From Ursus arctos (lineage: Eukaryota > Chordata > Mammalia > Carnivora > Ursidae): a stretch of DNA of 64,000 nt. The stretch lies in contig NW_026622886.1 in NCBI RefSeq assembly GCF_023065955.2, forward strand, positions 14,146,001 through 14,210,000, given 5' to 3'. A program made the translations under genes and the position numbers. Positions within the stretch are counted from its first letter, which is position 1. Each line of letters begins with the position of its first letter. The notes under the pieces were generated by a model, which was not told where the DNA came from, searched no databases, and saw only the letters and a list, made by a program, of their open reading frames with translations. Below are positions 1 to 13,103 of the stretch, in pieces.

Positions 1-29
1 CCTATAGGATACTTAGAAATCTCAGCATT

Positions 30-234
30 TTTTTTTTTTTAAGATTTATTTATTTTAGAGAGAGAGCAAAAGAGCAAGCAGAGGGACGGGCAGAAAGAAA
101 GAGGGAGAGAGAATCTCAAGCAGACTCCCCACTGAGCATGGAGCCTGATGCAGGGCTCAACCTCACAACCCTGAGATTATGACCTGAGCCGAAATGAAGA
201 GTTGGCTGCTTAACTGAGATACCCAGGCGACCCC
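30..234 (-). repeat. Can-SINE, minus strand
   Basis: It begins with a T-run followed by aagatttatttatttta, the reversed tail. The GA-rich middle and the reversed 'cccagg' head end near 234. This is the carnivoran tRNA-Lys-derived SINE. A short AGCAT may be the flanking duplication. Confidence 0.85.
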
Positions 235-404
235 CAAGCATCATTCTTTAGTTCATGCCCATACTCACTCCAAAACATTTCTTTCTTCCGTCCATCAGCT
301 CCCCACTACCACCACCCCAGCCTCATTACCAGTCCTCCCCTGGGCTAACGAGATGGTCTCAGAAGCAGCTTTCCCGACTTGTGTCTCACTCTGTCCAATC
401 CATC

Positions 405-1010
405 CCTCACAGCTACCTGAGGATTTTTAAGTGAAAACAACCCTCCTGTCTCCTCCCACTGAAAACTCTTCCCTGCTCCTTACCGTGTGCAGGATGAAGG
501 GTACTCCTTAACTCACACATCCCCACTTGACTCCTCCCATGCAACCATGTCCTAATACTCAGAGCTCCAGAACATGCCAAGCTATTTAAAATTCCAGGGT
601 CCTGACACAAGCTTTTTCCATTGCTTAGAATTTCTTCTCCTTGTTCACCCCCTTCCTGAACTCTTACTGTCTGAGACCCAACTCAAGCATCAGCCTCCTC
701 CCTGAAGCATTTCCAGACACAAACTCCCTACGCGCTACAGTTAACCATTTCTACGTTATGGCACTGATCACATGGTATCTTGTCTTCTTAGCAGATTCCT
801 TCAGGAAAGTCCTAGTCTTGAGTTTTATTTACCTTTGTATCCCCAGAGATGAACTCTCCCTGGACACACTCAAATGGTAATAGGGAGACTGGGCTCCTCT
901 GTGTGTCTGACTCTTTTACTAGAGTCTGTGTTCCTCAAGAGATGTAAAAGTATCTTGTCTTTTTAACCTCTCAGCTTACTACAATGCCTGGTATATACGG
1001 ATACTCAGTG
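405..1010 (+). repeat. L2-like LINE 3' end (ancient)
   Basis: The text resembles L2 3' ends: a cttcctgaactcttactgtctgagacc-type segment, then 'tttatttacctttgtatccccagag' and 'caatgcctggtatatacgg'. It is diverged and has no intact reading frame. Confidence 0.55.
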
Positions 1011-1406
1011 TATACTTGTGGAATTGTTTTTAATGTGAGTGGGGAAAAAAATCTTTCAGTGCATAAAATTTAAAAATCCCACTGAGCTGATTTTTAATTA
1101 GCTCACTTTTTTATTTAAGAATTCTCCTTCTCCTTGAAATTATAGAACACCACAGGCAGTAATTTACTCCAAAGATTCAACCTCTGAAACTCCTGGCTTT
1201 TAATGGTAACCCAACTAATTAGGGTACCTTGGGGACAATAAGGCATTCCAAACATACTTTCTACTTTGAATTGTCTGGCAAAGGAAAGGCTATTGATTTT
1301 CTAGAGCAGAAGGGCCTTCTTGGAGAAATTTCACCAGCATTTAAGTTTGGAGGAGACAGAGTCCTGTGTTCCTGAGTGCAGAATTTCACTCTTAAAAGCA
1401 GGCCTA

Positions 1407-1629
1407 GGGGCGCCTGGGTGGCACGGCGGTTGGGCGTCTGCCTTTGGCTCAGGGCGTGATCCCGGCGTTGTGGGATCGAGTCCCACATCAGGCTCCTCCG
1501 CTGTGAGCCTGCTTCTTCCTCTCCCACTCCCCCTGCTTGTGTTCCTTCTCTCGCTGGCTGTCTCTATCTCTGTCGAATAAATAAATAAAATCTTTTAAAA
1601 AAAAAAAATCAAAAAATAAATAAATAAAT
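1407..1629 (+). repeat. Bear-type Can-SINE with 13-bp target duplication
   Basis: The head is ggggcgcctgggtggcacgg and the body carries 'gctggctgtctctatctctg'. The tail is (AAAT)n plus an A-run. The direct repeat aaaagcaggccta at 1394-1406 and 1630-1642 is perfect, which indicates a fairly young insertion. The subfamily points to Ursidae. Confidence 0.92.
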
Positions 1630-1642
1630 AAAAGCAGGCCTA

Positions 1643-2330
1643 CCAATGGGCTGTGGCTGTTCCTTGGAAATCCAGTGCTCCCATCAAACATAGCAGCACC
1701 ACTGCAAGAAGGGGTGTGGCCTGAGGAAGTAGGGCAAGACCTAGCACTTACAATGGACCCTCCATACCAGCCAGACTATTACCTAATTTTCTCACCCACT
1801 CCTCCTATCTCACAGAAAATTAGCTATGATGGATCTAAAGAACAGGAATAAAATGCCTCTGTCTGTAGCTGCAATGGCCATTAGCACCTAAAGAACTAGT
1901 CTCCCCTTGTTGTGACTAACTGGGTGACATCCTCATCAGCAAGGAAGTCCACCCAAGTGGCTGCAGACACCTGGCCAAGTCATTTGGGGTGGGGTGCAGA
2001 AAAACACCTGCATTCCTCATTCTTCCAAAGTTGCTGATCCACAAGCAGAAAAATCAAGAATGAACCATAGTATCAGTGCTACAGATGTGATTATCTAATC
2101 TGCCTTTTTTTAAATACAATTTTCCCTCATTCTCTGTAACCAATCTTGAGTTCTATTATTTGAGTTGAGAGGAGAAACAGAATGAGCATTTTAAATAACT
2201 GTGACATGCTCATATTTTGGTAAAATGAAACTAGGCCATACACTGACCATTCTACACCTTTGTAGGGGTGGATTTTTCCATTTATGAATTTTTCAGAAGT
2301 CCCTTGATCCTCTAACAAAAATAAATCTGT
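1643..2330. other. Stretch without recognised features
   Basis: I see no gene, splice-bounded exon or clear repeat family here. It is AT-rich intergenic-type DNA with short non-coding open frames only. Confidence 0.5.
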
Positions 2331-3110
2331 ATCTCTGGTGGGAATGCAAAAGTCATACAGCCACTTTAGAAAACAGGTTAGTGGTTTCTTTCAAACACAG
2401 TTATACTCTTACCATACAATCCAGCAACTGTGCTCCTTAGTTTTCACCAAACAAGTTTAAAACCTATGTCCACCAAAAACCAGTACACAAATATTTATAG
2501 CAGCTTTATTCATAATTGCCAACACTTGGAAACTAAGATGTCCTTCAGTAGGTCAATGTCCAAAAACCGTCATACATCCAGACAATGGAATACAATTATT
2601 CAGCACTAAAAAGAAATGAGCTATCAAGCCATGAAAAGACACTGAGGAAACTTGGATGTGTATTACTAAGTGAAAAAAGCCAATATGAAAAGGGTACATA
2701 CTGTATAATTACAACTATATGACATTCTAGAAAACACCAAACTATGGAGATGGTTAAGATAAATGGTTGCCAGGGGTTAAGTAGGTAGATGAACAGGTAG
2801 AGAACAAAGGAATTTTATGGCCTATAACTACTGCGTAATACCATAATGGTAGATACATCATATATTTCATGGGTTTTGTCAAAGGTATAACCTTGAGTGA
2901 TCCCTCATGTTCACTATGGACTTTGGGTGATGTTGTGTTAATGTAAGTTCATCAGTTGTAAGAGATGTACCACTATGGTGAGGTATGTTGATAATGGGGG
3001 AGGCAATGGATATAGGGACAGAGGTATATGTGAATTCTCTGTACTCATGCTCAGTTTTTTGGGGAACCTAAAACTGTTCTAAGACAAAGTCTATTTAAGC
3101 ACAAAAAGAA
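2331..3110 (+). repeat. L1M-type LINE 3' UTR fragment
   Basis: Typical L1 3'-end phrases run in order: 'tggtgggaatgcaaaa', 'tatagcagctttattcataattgcc', 'aatggaatacaattattcagc' and 'ggttgccaggggtta'. It is diverged, without an open frame, and in the plus orientation. Confidence 0.85.
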
Positions 3111-4303
3111 AAACTCACTTTCCCTGAAGACTATGGGTTCATTTTTTTGTGTGTGTGTTCTACAAATTTCAGTTGTCTTGAGGTAGATACTTCTGGAAAA
3201 TGAACCTTTTAAAAAGAAGAATAGTGAGAGAACTCCCCATACTCCAAAAAAGTTCTAAGAAATTCGTTGTGGCAAACACAAGACAAATCACATGACCCTG
3301 TCTTTATACCTCAGAATCCCAACTGTCAATGTGATAATGTCTGGAATGTTCCACTAATAGAGTTTCTATTGTCAAGGCCTAGAAAACCAGAACACTGAAC
3401 ATATCATGAATCCCACTAAAAAATTGAAAAGAAATTTAAAATTTTTCCTCTTTCCTTCAAAGGCTCTTCCCCTTTTAGATTTATTCTGCATTACTACCTA
3501 AGAGTAAAACAAGAAAAATGTGTTAGGATAAGAAAAAATTGGCATGTAGGTCTCCATGCAAGACAAGAGAAAGGCAGCCACAAAGATTTAACCACACCTA
3601 TAAATTATCAAGTTTCAACTGCAATACGGAAATATAAGAAAAGTGAAAAGAATGTCTCCAAGAAGGGTCTTGGAGTGGCTATGTCTGGAGAAAAGGAGGA
3701 GGAGAGGGGAAGGTGGTCAGAAAAGCATAAAGGAAGCATGGAGGGAAAGGATGCCATGTCCTTGAATAAAACAGTGAGTGTTCTCCTGAAGTTCACAACA
3801 TGGTAGGTTAAAAAAAAAAAAAAATACGAGTACATAGCTACATTCAACATAGGCAGATGGTGATAAGCTCTAAGATACAGGTACAAGGGGGGATGCAGGG
3901 GAATTGTAGAAGACATTCTGAAGAGGGCAGATTTGGCTGGGCCTCAGAGAACTGGCAGGCTTTCTGCAGGCAGATGTTGGGACCAGCCATGAAGATCACA
4001 CCTGATAAAGTTATGGCCAGAAGTGAAAGAGAACTGGGTCAGGAATGAATGGATTCATTAGTTCATGCAGACGTTCAACAGACATTTTTTTAGTACCTGC
4101 CAGTGGCAGACATTGTAGGTGGCAGAAGAGGTTAAGCAAAATATGATGAGCAGGGATGAAACTGCACACAGCTTTGAACATTAGGTTGCAGCACTTGCTA
4201 TAGGGAGCAGAGAGCCTGGTGGGACGGATGCCATGGGTGCCTTGCTCACCCTCAATTCCTCCCTCTTCTAGTCTCCCTTCCCATACAGAGGCCAGCAAAT
4301 TAA
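3111..4303. other. Stretch with old repeat traces only
   Basis: Nothing gene-like is visible. The part from about 3600 to 4170 resembles ancient mammalian repeat sequence in weak form ('gaggaggagaggggaagg', 'gacattgtaggtggcag'), but I cannot name the family. Confidence 0.4.
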
Positions 4304-4315
4304 AACCTACATTTA

Positions 4316-4491
4316 GGGATGTCTGGGTGGCCAGGGTTCTGGAATCGAGTCCTGCCTCGGGCTCCATGCTCTCGGCGCAGAGCCTGCTTCTCCCTCTTCC
4401 TCTGCTGTTCCCCTTGCTTGTGCTCGCTCTTCCTCTGTCAAATAAAATCTTTAAAAAAAGAAAAAAAAAGAAAAAGGAAAAAAAAAAACCC
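4316..4491 (+). repeat. Internally deleted Can-SINE
   Basis: The head gggatgtctgggtggcc jumps straight to 'cagggttctggaatcgag', missing roughly 40 bases of the usual tRNA-like B-box region. Direct repeats aacctacattta flank it at 4304-4315 and 4492-4503, so this is one insertion with a later internal deletion or an internally deleted source. Confidence 0.85.
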
Positions 4492-4503
4492 AACCTACAT
4501 TTA

Positions 4504-5699
4504 CCAGACTCCTTGAAGCCAGGACTCTGAAGGAGAATTAGGGTCCATGAATTTGATGTATTTGCATAGGCTTTGGAAGGTGGAAATTAGAAGGAGACCA
4601 TTTTCTTGGCCTCTTTTGGCTGCTTTTCAATTTGGTAAGATTATAGAGGAGTGATGTCTTTCTGCAGCACCATACTGGGGTACATGGTCTTGCTGGGTAA
4701 GGAAAGGCAGTTGAGGGGCCGTAGCACCTCTGGCTTCCTGATCTATGAACAACAACTATGGCTAGAAGTTCTTAAACTCCAGACTTTTAGTAGAGACCTT
4801 AGAGGTAGATTTCTGGTGCATCCTTCCTGTGTCTGCTCCTCTAATCCTCCTCTGATTTTATAATCCCTAATCCCCCATGTTAAATCCTTTCATGATTGGA
4901 ATACCCAGAGTGGCCTCGGTTTCTTACACTGTATCCTCAGAGGGGTAGCCAATAAAGAGTTTTAAGCAAGAGAGATAGCATCAGATTTGTGCTAAGGAAG
5001 AGACCTTGGCGGCTGCTTACAGGACAGAGGGGAGACAAATTTGGGAAATTCTTAGGAATGTCCAACCTAAACCAATGGGCCTGGATACAGGGACTGAAAA
5101 AAAGAATTGCACTGGGAAGAGAGAAAAAGGAATGGAAATAAGATATTTCCTAAGTAGAATTTATTGGATCTATGGAAAACGGAATGGGAGAAGAAATTTA
5201 AACTTGGCCCTTCTTCATCCCCACTCTGCCAGGGTCCTCTGCACTCTGTCCTTCACCATCAGAGCACCTATCACACTTCCTTAAAAGTCATCCTTCCCTT
5301 CAGCCTTTAGACCTTCTTGCTCTTTCCTGCAGCCTAAGTGCAGAGCATAGTGAAGAGCCCATAACAGAATGCTCAGTGCCTCCTGGTTGGGTGGGTAGAA
5401 GGGAGGAGGAAAAAAGAGAGGGAGGGAATCTCCAACCTCAGAGCCACTGCGGGGATGGAGATTCTGTTAACCAAGTAATCACAGGCTGAGTCCTGCTTGA
5501 ATAATGTTGAATCTGGGATTAGATGGGGCATCCAGGTGAAGATTATTAGCACACCAGTAGACCCAGGAATCTGGAGGCTGGGAAATAGGAGCTTTGACAC
5601 AAATTTTGGAATTACTGCACAAAATGAAAGCTGAATGCTTCACAGGAAAAGACAATGCTTCAGTAAAGCTTGGGTAATATGTGTATTATTACAACTACG
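4504..5699. other. Stretch without a gene
   Basis: No exon with both splice signals was found. The segment at about 5200-5330 has L2-like wording ('gtcctctgcactctgtccttcacc'), too weak to call firmly. Confidence 0.4.
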
Positions 5700-5910
5700 A
5701 AGAGAGTCTATAAAATGCCAGTCACCACTTGAGACCTTATATGCACATTGTCCTTTGAACCCTTACAACAACTTGTAAGTGAGCTGTTGTCATCCTCATT
5801 GACAGAGAAGGAAACTGAAGCTCAGCAAGTCAAGCGCTGCCCAAGACAGAGCTGAGGTTCAAATCCTGATCTGCCGGACTCCAAAAACCTGTGCTCAGTG
5901 TTCTCCCTCA
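5700..5910 (+). repeat. MIR-like SINE
   Basis: The core reads 'gagaaggaaactgaagctcag', followed by 'gacagagctgaggttcaaa' and 'ggactccaaaaacctgtgctc', the usual MIR layout. It is ancient and diverged. Confidence 0.7.
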
Positions 5911-8900
5911 GCCCCCATGAGAAGAGAAAGCTAACGAAAGTGACAGAGGACGGGTCAGAGAGGAAAGAAGAGATACTAGAACATAAACGCCGATTAAGCA
6001 AAACAACAACAAAAATCAGGGTAGATTAGAAAATGCTCACGGGAATCCAAAGCCAATCAGGAGCTTCTTTAGCAAGAGTAAGATGCTTATGGGCTGAAGA
6101 GAACAGTGGAAGGTGGAAATCAGAGATGTCAGGGGTGAAGGCAATGAATAAGAAAGGTCCCCAAAAGATGGAAAGAATGAATAAGCAGCCATTGTGAAAG
6201 GGAGGAAAACAGATAAATTTTTAAGATTGAGTTGTGGTCCACCACCAGATACCTACAAAGGAAACGAATATCTGAAAAATGATTTCATTTGCCAATAAGC
6301 CTAACAGATGTTAGGCATATGCACTGATCAGGCTACCAACAAACAATCCTCCTTTCAATTGGAATTCTATCAATCTATTTTGTGGCACTAATTAGCTCAT
6401 GAAAATAAGATGCTCTGATAGGAAGTTAAATTTGTCTTTGGTCAGCCAAAAGAAAGTGATCAGTAATTATCATTTATTAAATGTTGCCCTTCCCCCCCCC
6501 ACTAGTCCTCCAAAATCCATGGTAGGGGATAATAAAAGGGTCCTTCATAGCAAAACAATTATTAACTGTCATTAAAAACTATGTCAGCAGAACTACAGAA
6601 ATACACAGATTACAATCCGATATTATCTAAATAGCTACAAACATTGGAATGAGAAAAAAGAAAATGGAATACAATCAAGCAGTAAACGCATTGGATTTAA
6701 CCAATCCAGTAGTGAAACAACCCAGATGGGTATTACAGACCTAAATCAGACTACAGAAGATATAACCAGAATCCATCTGATGAGGACTGTAAGACCGTTC
6801 ATTCCATGTGAACATGTGGATTTGCAGACCTCCCTGTCATGGCAACTATGAAAGAGAGGTCTACATGTCTGCCATAGTTTTAAGAAAAGTCCATCTGGAT
6901 GTCAGCACCTCCTGGCCTTAAAACCTAGTGGAATGGTTGATGGTAGAATTACTTTTTTTGGTGGGTAAACATCTGTTAAGCCTGGGAGTATCTAGAAATT
7001 CATGAAAATAATGTTATAAATTAATTCTGTCATATCAGTATTTTTGTGTTCTATATTTGAAGTGTTTATAATGCTTAAAAGAGTATGGCATATTGGATTA
7101 GCTAGCAGATGACCACTGCAATTCCAATGTAAATTATGTGATTCTGTGACTTCAAGTTAAAAGGTACGGCAGAACTTTGCTAAGCTTGTTACAATATTGG
7201 AAGGTTTAGGAGAAGTTTCACCACATTATACATTTATTAGATTTGTAAGAATTAGGAAAATTTTATTAGGCAGGAAAATGAAGTCTTAAAAAGAAAACAA
7301 TATTAAAATCATTAATGCATTCGAGTGTTTAAGAGAATTTAATTAACTGAGACAAAACTATAACCAGAATCCTTGTGACTATTAACATTTGTAAATTTAA
7401 AATCTACATATAAGTTCTGTGAGTTTGAAAGTTTAAGGAAAAACTAGAATTTTAAATTTGTAACTTTAATAAAATATTGTTTAAATGGCTGGCAAATACA
7501 AAGTTTTTTGGGAACACAAAAGTCCCATCAAGGATAGCAAGAAACTCACATTGACATGGGTCACTGATACCTACATATCAAGCACTTACCATGTGCCACC
7601 AACTGAAGAAACAAAGATACGTAAGACAGCACGGTGGGGAAGACACAAAGAAGCACAGATGAGCAACTGCAACATGACTGAGAAAAGTACTTCAAAAGGA
7701 GGAAGGGCCAGGATGTTTGGGGAGCTGGAACACCCAGCCTAGATCTGAGGGTTAAAGGTTTCCCTGGAGAACAAGCACTTCTGAATGGAACCAATGGAGT
7801 AGAACGGGGAACCACCTAGAACGACAATGGTCTCAATCATAGAAAACCAGGCAATTATCTACAAAGAAAGAGGCAAAGGAGGTAGTATTAAGGGCTTTAG
7901 AGAGATCTCAAACAGTCCCACGGTAGAATTTAAAAAATTAAAAAAAAAAAAAAAAAAAGGCAAGAAGCCAGGTTGCATTGCTTGCAAAGGAGGTTTTCTC
8001 CACTTACACAGGGATGTTCCTTAAGCTGCCTACAGGCTCATTATGATGACAATAGCAGCACTCAGCTGCATGCCTATATGAACCAGGACGAATCTGGAAC
8101 CAATCTACTACAGAGGGAACTTCCGGTTAACAAAAAGGGACAGTTCATAGCCCCTTAGAATATTAAAACTTCAGTGGTACTGTAGTGACTGCATAGTTCT
8201 GAGTGCTCAATCCTGCCTGCATTCTGGAAAAATAGGGATGCCAAAGCCCCACCCCAGACCTGCTGTATCACTCTTAGGAGGCTGGAGTCCCAGAATATAT
8301 GTGTGTATGTTTTTGTTTTGTTATGGTGGTTTTTAGTAATAGCAATAGTAGCAGTTGTAATATATGTCTGCTGTAAAACAATCTCAAACACCACAAGTAT
8401 ATACAGAAATTTCCCTTCTTCACCTTCACTAATCCCAGAGGTATTTATTCCATAACATGTATGAGTGTGTGAGTGTGTGTATATTTTAAAGCCCCCCCCC
8501 CACTAATAGATAATGTGTTAATGGTAGAATCCAGGTGTGGGTGTTCACTATAAAATTCAACCAACATTTCTGTTTTAATACTGTCATAATAAAATATCCA
8601 GGAAACAAAATCTCTCCAACTGATCAGGAGACACAGCCTGGGTTGACAATCACTGGTCTAAGCCATAACCCAAACTGACACATAGAGAACTTTGGACTAC
8701 AGAGGTAATGTTATCTGCCCCAAACCTAACAGGGTAGAGGGCAGAGTCAGCCCACGAACCTGGATCTTTCAGAGTTCTCTGTCCAGTGTTCTTGCCAGCA
8801 CACTATACAATCTCCAACAGGAGAGGCAGCCCTAGAGCAGACCAGGAAAGAAGACACAGGAGTTGCCTTTTCTGGACTTTAAATGACCAGGAGTCTCGTA

Positions 8901-10436
8901 TTTTGATTCTTCCTTGTGGCAGAAAACAACACTAGAACTCAGCTGTCATAATCTTTAATTTGTATATGTTAATTAAATTATACTTATCTACCTTACTGAC
9001 TCACATTGCCTTCAAGCACTTTAAGATTCCACAGAAAACTCAAGCATACATACACCCTCATTTGTCTTCAAAAGTATTCAAGTCTGTTGAAACTCCTTGC
9101 TGTGGCAGAGAGGAAGAAAAAGGACGTTTTCAAAAATGTTAAGCATTATCTTCTAAAGCCAATGAGGAATGACAATGAAATGATAGTATAAGAACATTCC
9201 TGATCATAAGTGAATAACAAGACAGTAAATCACAATTTTTGAACGGGGGCTATCAGTATAAGTAAAAGGTTGGAAGATAATCTTTGTAGACACTAAGATT
9301 CATTTTGTGGAAGGAAGTGGAAAGACAGGGATTAAACTGAATAAGCCTGAATTCCAAGCAATACTGTTACAAAATAAGGGCACTGTTTATTGCCAAATTT
9401 TACATGCAACAAAGGCAATTTTTCCTTTTCCCACATAAAACTTAGAAAATGTCTAACTTACAGAATCTCTTTGTGAAAGAGCCCAAACTTGAGCGAAACT
9501 AAATGTTAAGGCTGCAGCTGCCTCTTCATCATGGCTTTTTGCTCTTCCCAGCAGTCAGTTCAAAATATAAAAAGGGACATAGAAATCAGAAGACCTGGTT
9601 TCTAGTCCCCAGCTTTGTCGCTCAATTGCTTTTTCTCAGCCTCCTTACCTGCAAAAATGGGGACTAAATGGTCTTTGAGGTGCCTTATAATGCTAAAACC
9701 CTGGACTGAATACCTGTGTGTTCCAAGACATTTGGCAGTATCCCTAAGGAGTTACCTTAAATACAACTACCTAGATATTTTTCTTCTACGTAATCATTCT
9801 TGCCCATCTTCCACTCATTCCTAGCCAGTTCTTAAAAATGTAGTCTGCAAAGAAAAGTTACCCCAAAAGGAAAAGAAAAGGCTAGGAGTTATTTCAAAAG
9901 GCATTCCTTCTTCCTTTTTTGATTGGTATTTGTAAAATAAATAAGTAAATAAATAATCAACTGACCAGAGAGTGGACCCTGAAGATCAAGGGGATTTTCT
10001 TCAGTCTTAAATTAATCCTTGAAAACAACTCTTGAAGGTTACAATTATTCTTTTTATGACAAATTCAAGTAGCCCCTTCACATTAAAAGTCCCCCCAAAA
10101 GGTATCCCATCAACAGACTCCAGCAATTATATTGGAGCCTATACTCCTTGACCCCCATAATGAAAGGTCTAAAAAGAAAAGTAAACTTGAGGGGGCAAGA
10201 CCTCATCTTCCCAGGCAGGGAGGTCTGGAGTCATTTCTGGTGCTAAATCCCCAGGGTGATCTTGAACAAAACCATTAACTTAACGTGAGTTCTAACATGG
10301 GTCTAGATCTCTGTAGACTGCTCTCACGAGTTCGTTCTGACAGCCTCAGCTCCAGCAACCATTCTCCTCACCGCCCAGAAGAGGTCAGGAAAATCTGAGC
10401 ATCCGGGACCCAATGACATGCCCAGAACAGGCTCAG
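5911..10436. other. AT-rich stretch without a recognised gene
   Basis: Nothing here carries exon-like structure. It includes A-runs (7938-7958), a GT-rich patch near 8465, poly-C at 8493-8502, a possible MER5-like tail near 8610-8665 and a MIR-like scrap near 9580-9690. Confidence 0.45.
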
Positions 10437-10640
10437 GAGTCAGACTGCCTGGCCTTGAGTTCTGGGTCTACCCGTTCCTAGCTGTGTAACCTGAATAGGT
10501 CACTTCCCCTCCTGCGTAATAGGAATAACAACTGCTACCTTCTAAAGTTTTATGAAGATAAAGAGAACTAGATCGTGAATGAATAGCACCAAGCATTATA
10601 GCAAGTACTCATTAAGGGTTTACTATCATCATTTCACCTT
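10437..10640 (+). repeat. MIR SINE
   Basis: It shows 'ggagtcagactgcctgg', 'agctgtgtaacctgaatagg', 'cctgcgtaataggaataaca' and 'gcaagtactcattaagggt' in the standard MIR order, plus orientation. Confidence 0.8.
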
Positions 10641-10735
10641 TTGACACCTTTACTCAGTGCTGCTTTTAATCATCGATTGGTAAGAAGTCCGTGGTTACAG
10701 TACGGATTGCAAAGTCTTAGAAATTTAAGTGTCTA

Positions 10736-10929
10736 GGGGTGCCTGGGTGGCTCAGTCTTTAAGCGTCTGCCTTCGGCTCAGGGCGTGATCCCAGGGTTCT
10801 GGGATCAAGCACCACATCGGGCTCCTCTTCTGGGAGCCTGCTTCTTCCTCTCCCACTCCCCCCTGCTTGTGTTCCCTCTCTCACTGGCTGTCTTTCTATT
10901 AAATAAATAAAATCTTTAAAAAAAAAAAA
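10736..10929 (+). repeat. Can-SINE with target duplication
   Basis: Full head ggggtgcctgggtggctcag and tail aataaataaaatcttt plus poly-A. The direct repeat aagtgtcta lies at 10727-10735 and 10930-10938. The body has the 'ctcactggctgtctttc' segment of the bear-type subfamily. Confidence 0.9.
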
Positions 10930-11018
10930 AAGTGTCTAAAAACAGCTGGGAGAAAGTTACTAAATGTCTTCCTTAACAAGCAAAAGGCTCAGCTCTAAAA
11001 TGTCATAATGGCAATCTC

Positions 11019-11027
11019 TCTCTCTCT

Positions 11028-11069
<42 letters not shown>
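11019..11069 (+). repeat. (CT)n(CA)n microsatellite
   Basis: A short CT tract runs into about eighteen CA units. It is likely polymorphic. Confidence 0.95.
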
Positions 11070-11071
<2 letters not shown>

Positions 11072-11159
11072 AACCTATATTAGCTGTCAGTAACTTCACC
11101 CCTGGAGGGGCAACTAACAAGCATGTGAGCGTCCTGTTCATTTTTCTCTCACTCCTTTA

Positions 11160-11400
11160 CTATACTCTAGGTACTACATTAAGGCTTTTATATGTGTTAT
11201 TTCGTTTAATACTTAAAATAACACTACTGTAGAGATCGATACTGCTTTCATTTTTCAGGTGAGGTACCTAAGATTCTGCGAGGACAAACAACTTCTCCAA
11301 GGTCACACAACTAGGAAGTCTGGGATCTAGGAAGCAATCCCAGGTGTGATGACAAACACTGAACTCCCAACCACTGTATCACACTGCCACCTGCCATTTA
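11160..11400 (+). repeat. MIR-like SINE
   Basis: It contains 'tttttcaggtgaggtaccta', 'ctccaaggtcacacaacta' and 'gaactcccaaccactgtat', a diverged MIR pattern. Confidence 0.65.
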
Positions 11401-11728
11401 CACCCACTTTGGTGGGTATAAAGGAGCTAATACTGCAAGATACGTATACACATGCACACGGATCACTCTTAGAGGAGAGGTTTCAGTTTGGGTCTATGGC
11501 CTCCTTCTGATCTCCAACTCACCTATGTTCTATACATCATTTTTAAGAAATACATTTCCAAAGAGTTGTACTTCCAGTAGTTACTTTCTGGAGGAAGGAA
11601 AAATAATTCTATTTCAAAGACTGCTATTTTAATGTGTTTAGTTTTTCACTCAGAAACCCTACACAAGCATTCTTCAAATGCAAATTGGAAAAGACATTCT
11701 TGTATATAATTTTTAAATTGTTTTTAAA

Positions 11729-11901
11729 TTTTTTTTAAAAGATTTTATTTGAGAGAGACAAAGAGAGCATGAGCTGAGGGAGAGGGAGAAGCAGATTCCC
11801 CACTGAGCAGGAAGCCTGATTTGGGGCTCGATTCCAGGACCCTGAGATCATGACCTGAGTCAAAGGCACACTCTTAAGCGACTGACCCACCCAGGGGCCC
11901 C
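11729..11901 (-). repeat. Can-SINE, minus strand
   Basis: A T-run and aaaagattttatttgagagag (reversed tail) lead to 'gatcatgacctgag' and the reversed head 'cacccaggggcccc'. Flanking taatttttaaattg-like sequence on both sides suggests a degraded target duplication. Confidence 0.85.
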
Positions 11902-12333
11902 TAATTTTTTTTTAATTGTAAAAGGAAGGAGGACGAAGGTGGTGTAATCAGGCTTTGAATTGTATAGCCCCTTCTCAGATTACAGCTCACTCTTCACCTC
12001 ACAAGCACGAGGAAAGGTACCCCCACACACCTTGAACATATCAGACCTTTAGACCGAAATACAGCTTGGAGGAGAGATTACACTGGAATTTTTTTTAATG
12101 AACTTGATACAATTATTGGGCTTCAACTGCACTTACCCTATAGGCAGGTAAGTTAAAATTATTCCCTACGTTTTCATTTGTGAGATTGTCCAAAGAAAAT
12201 TAGATTGATTTTGCTACAGTGAAATTGACAGTTGTGGAAAAGAATTAAAGCCAAAACTTTCTATGTCTAAGTAGAAAACATACGGACAGGGGTCCTCTCA
12301 TTTTGGTTTGTATTTGACTAAGCATCATCGTGC

Positions 12334-12336
<3 letters not shown>

Positions 12337-12382
<46 letters not shown>
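12337..12382 (+). repeat. (GT)n microsatellite
   Basis: More than twenty GT units with one interruption. It creates spurious Cys-Val and His-Thr frames on the two strands. Confidence 0.95.
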
Positions 12383-12383
<1 letters not shown>

Positions 12384-12890
12384 TGTGGGGAAGGGGGCAG
12401 TGTGCACATGCACTTCTCAAATGTCAATTCCAGAATGATGCATGCTCTCTTTCCCATCAAGTATTTTCATCTGTTTGGATGTTTCACCTCTACTCACTAA
12501 GGAATAAGTTAATCAAAAAACTCAATCTGTTTCAGGTGTTGCCTTCTCCAGGGATATAATCTCAAGATGTTGATCTCTTTCTATTCAATTAGTTATACCC
12601 TGTGACCTAAAAAATTATTGGGTTGCTCCAGTCTTTTTGTTATAAAATATTGTTGATGCAGTTCAGTACACCCTTAAGGAGGTCAAGATTTAGAGGTAAT
12701 TTGCTTTGGGTTTAGTTTCTGACTATTCTTAAGATTTCGTTCAAAGAGATCCTAGAATTTAATGTTTTTGAATGTTATAATTATTTAACTTCCTTTTCTT
12801 AAACAAAGGTTTTCTAGACTAGTTTTATTGAGAAGAAACCACACAGAACATAGAGGCAGTTCTGTTTTTCCAAGTCAGACTCTAGAACAG

Positions 12891-13103
12891 CAGTTGGCAA
12901 ACTGTCTATGAAGGACCAGAGAGTAAGTATTTTCTGCTTTGCAGGCCATATAGTCTCCGCTACAACTACTCAACTCTTGCAACGTGAAAGTAGCCATAGG
13001 TGATATGAAAACAAATTAGCATGACTGTGTTCTAAGAAAACTTTATTTACAGAACCAGGCATTGAGCCACATGTGACCCACAGACCATAGTTTGCCAACC
13101 CTG
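12891..13103 (+). repeat. Non-autonomous hAT DNA transposon fossil
   Basis: The ends read CAGCAGTTGGCAAAC and GTTTGCCAACCCTG, inverted to each other as in hAT terminal repeats. The interior has 'ctttgcaggccatatagtct' and 'aaaactttatttacagaacc'. The same family occurs at 39988-40694. Confidence 0.8.

Noticed and set aside
4011..4530. 160-codon minus-strand frame and overlapping plus-strand frames
   Set aside because: They cross a Can-SINE with its A-rich tail.
12245..12559. Cys-Val and His-Thr rich frames
   Set aside because: They are translations of the (GT)n microsatellite.
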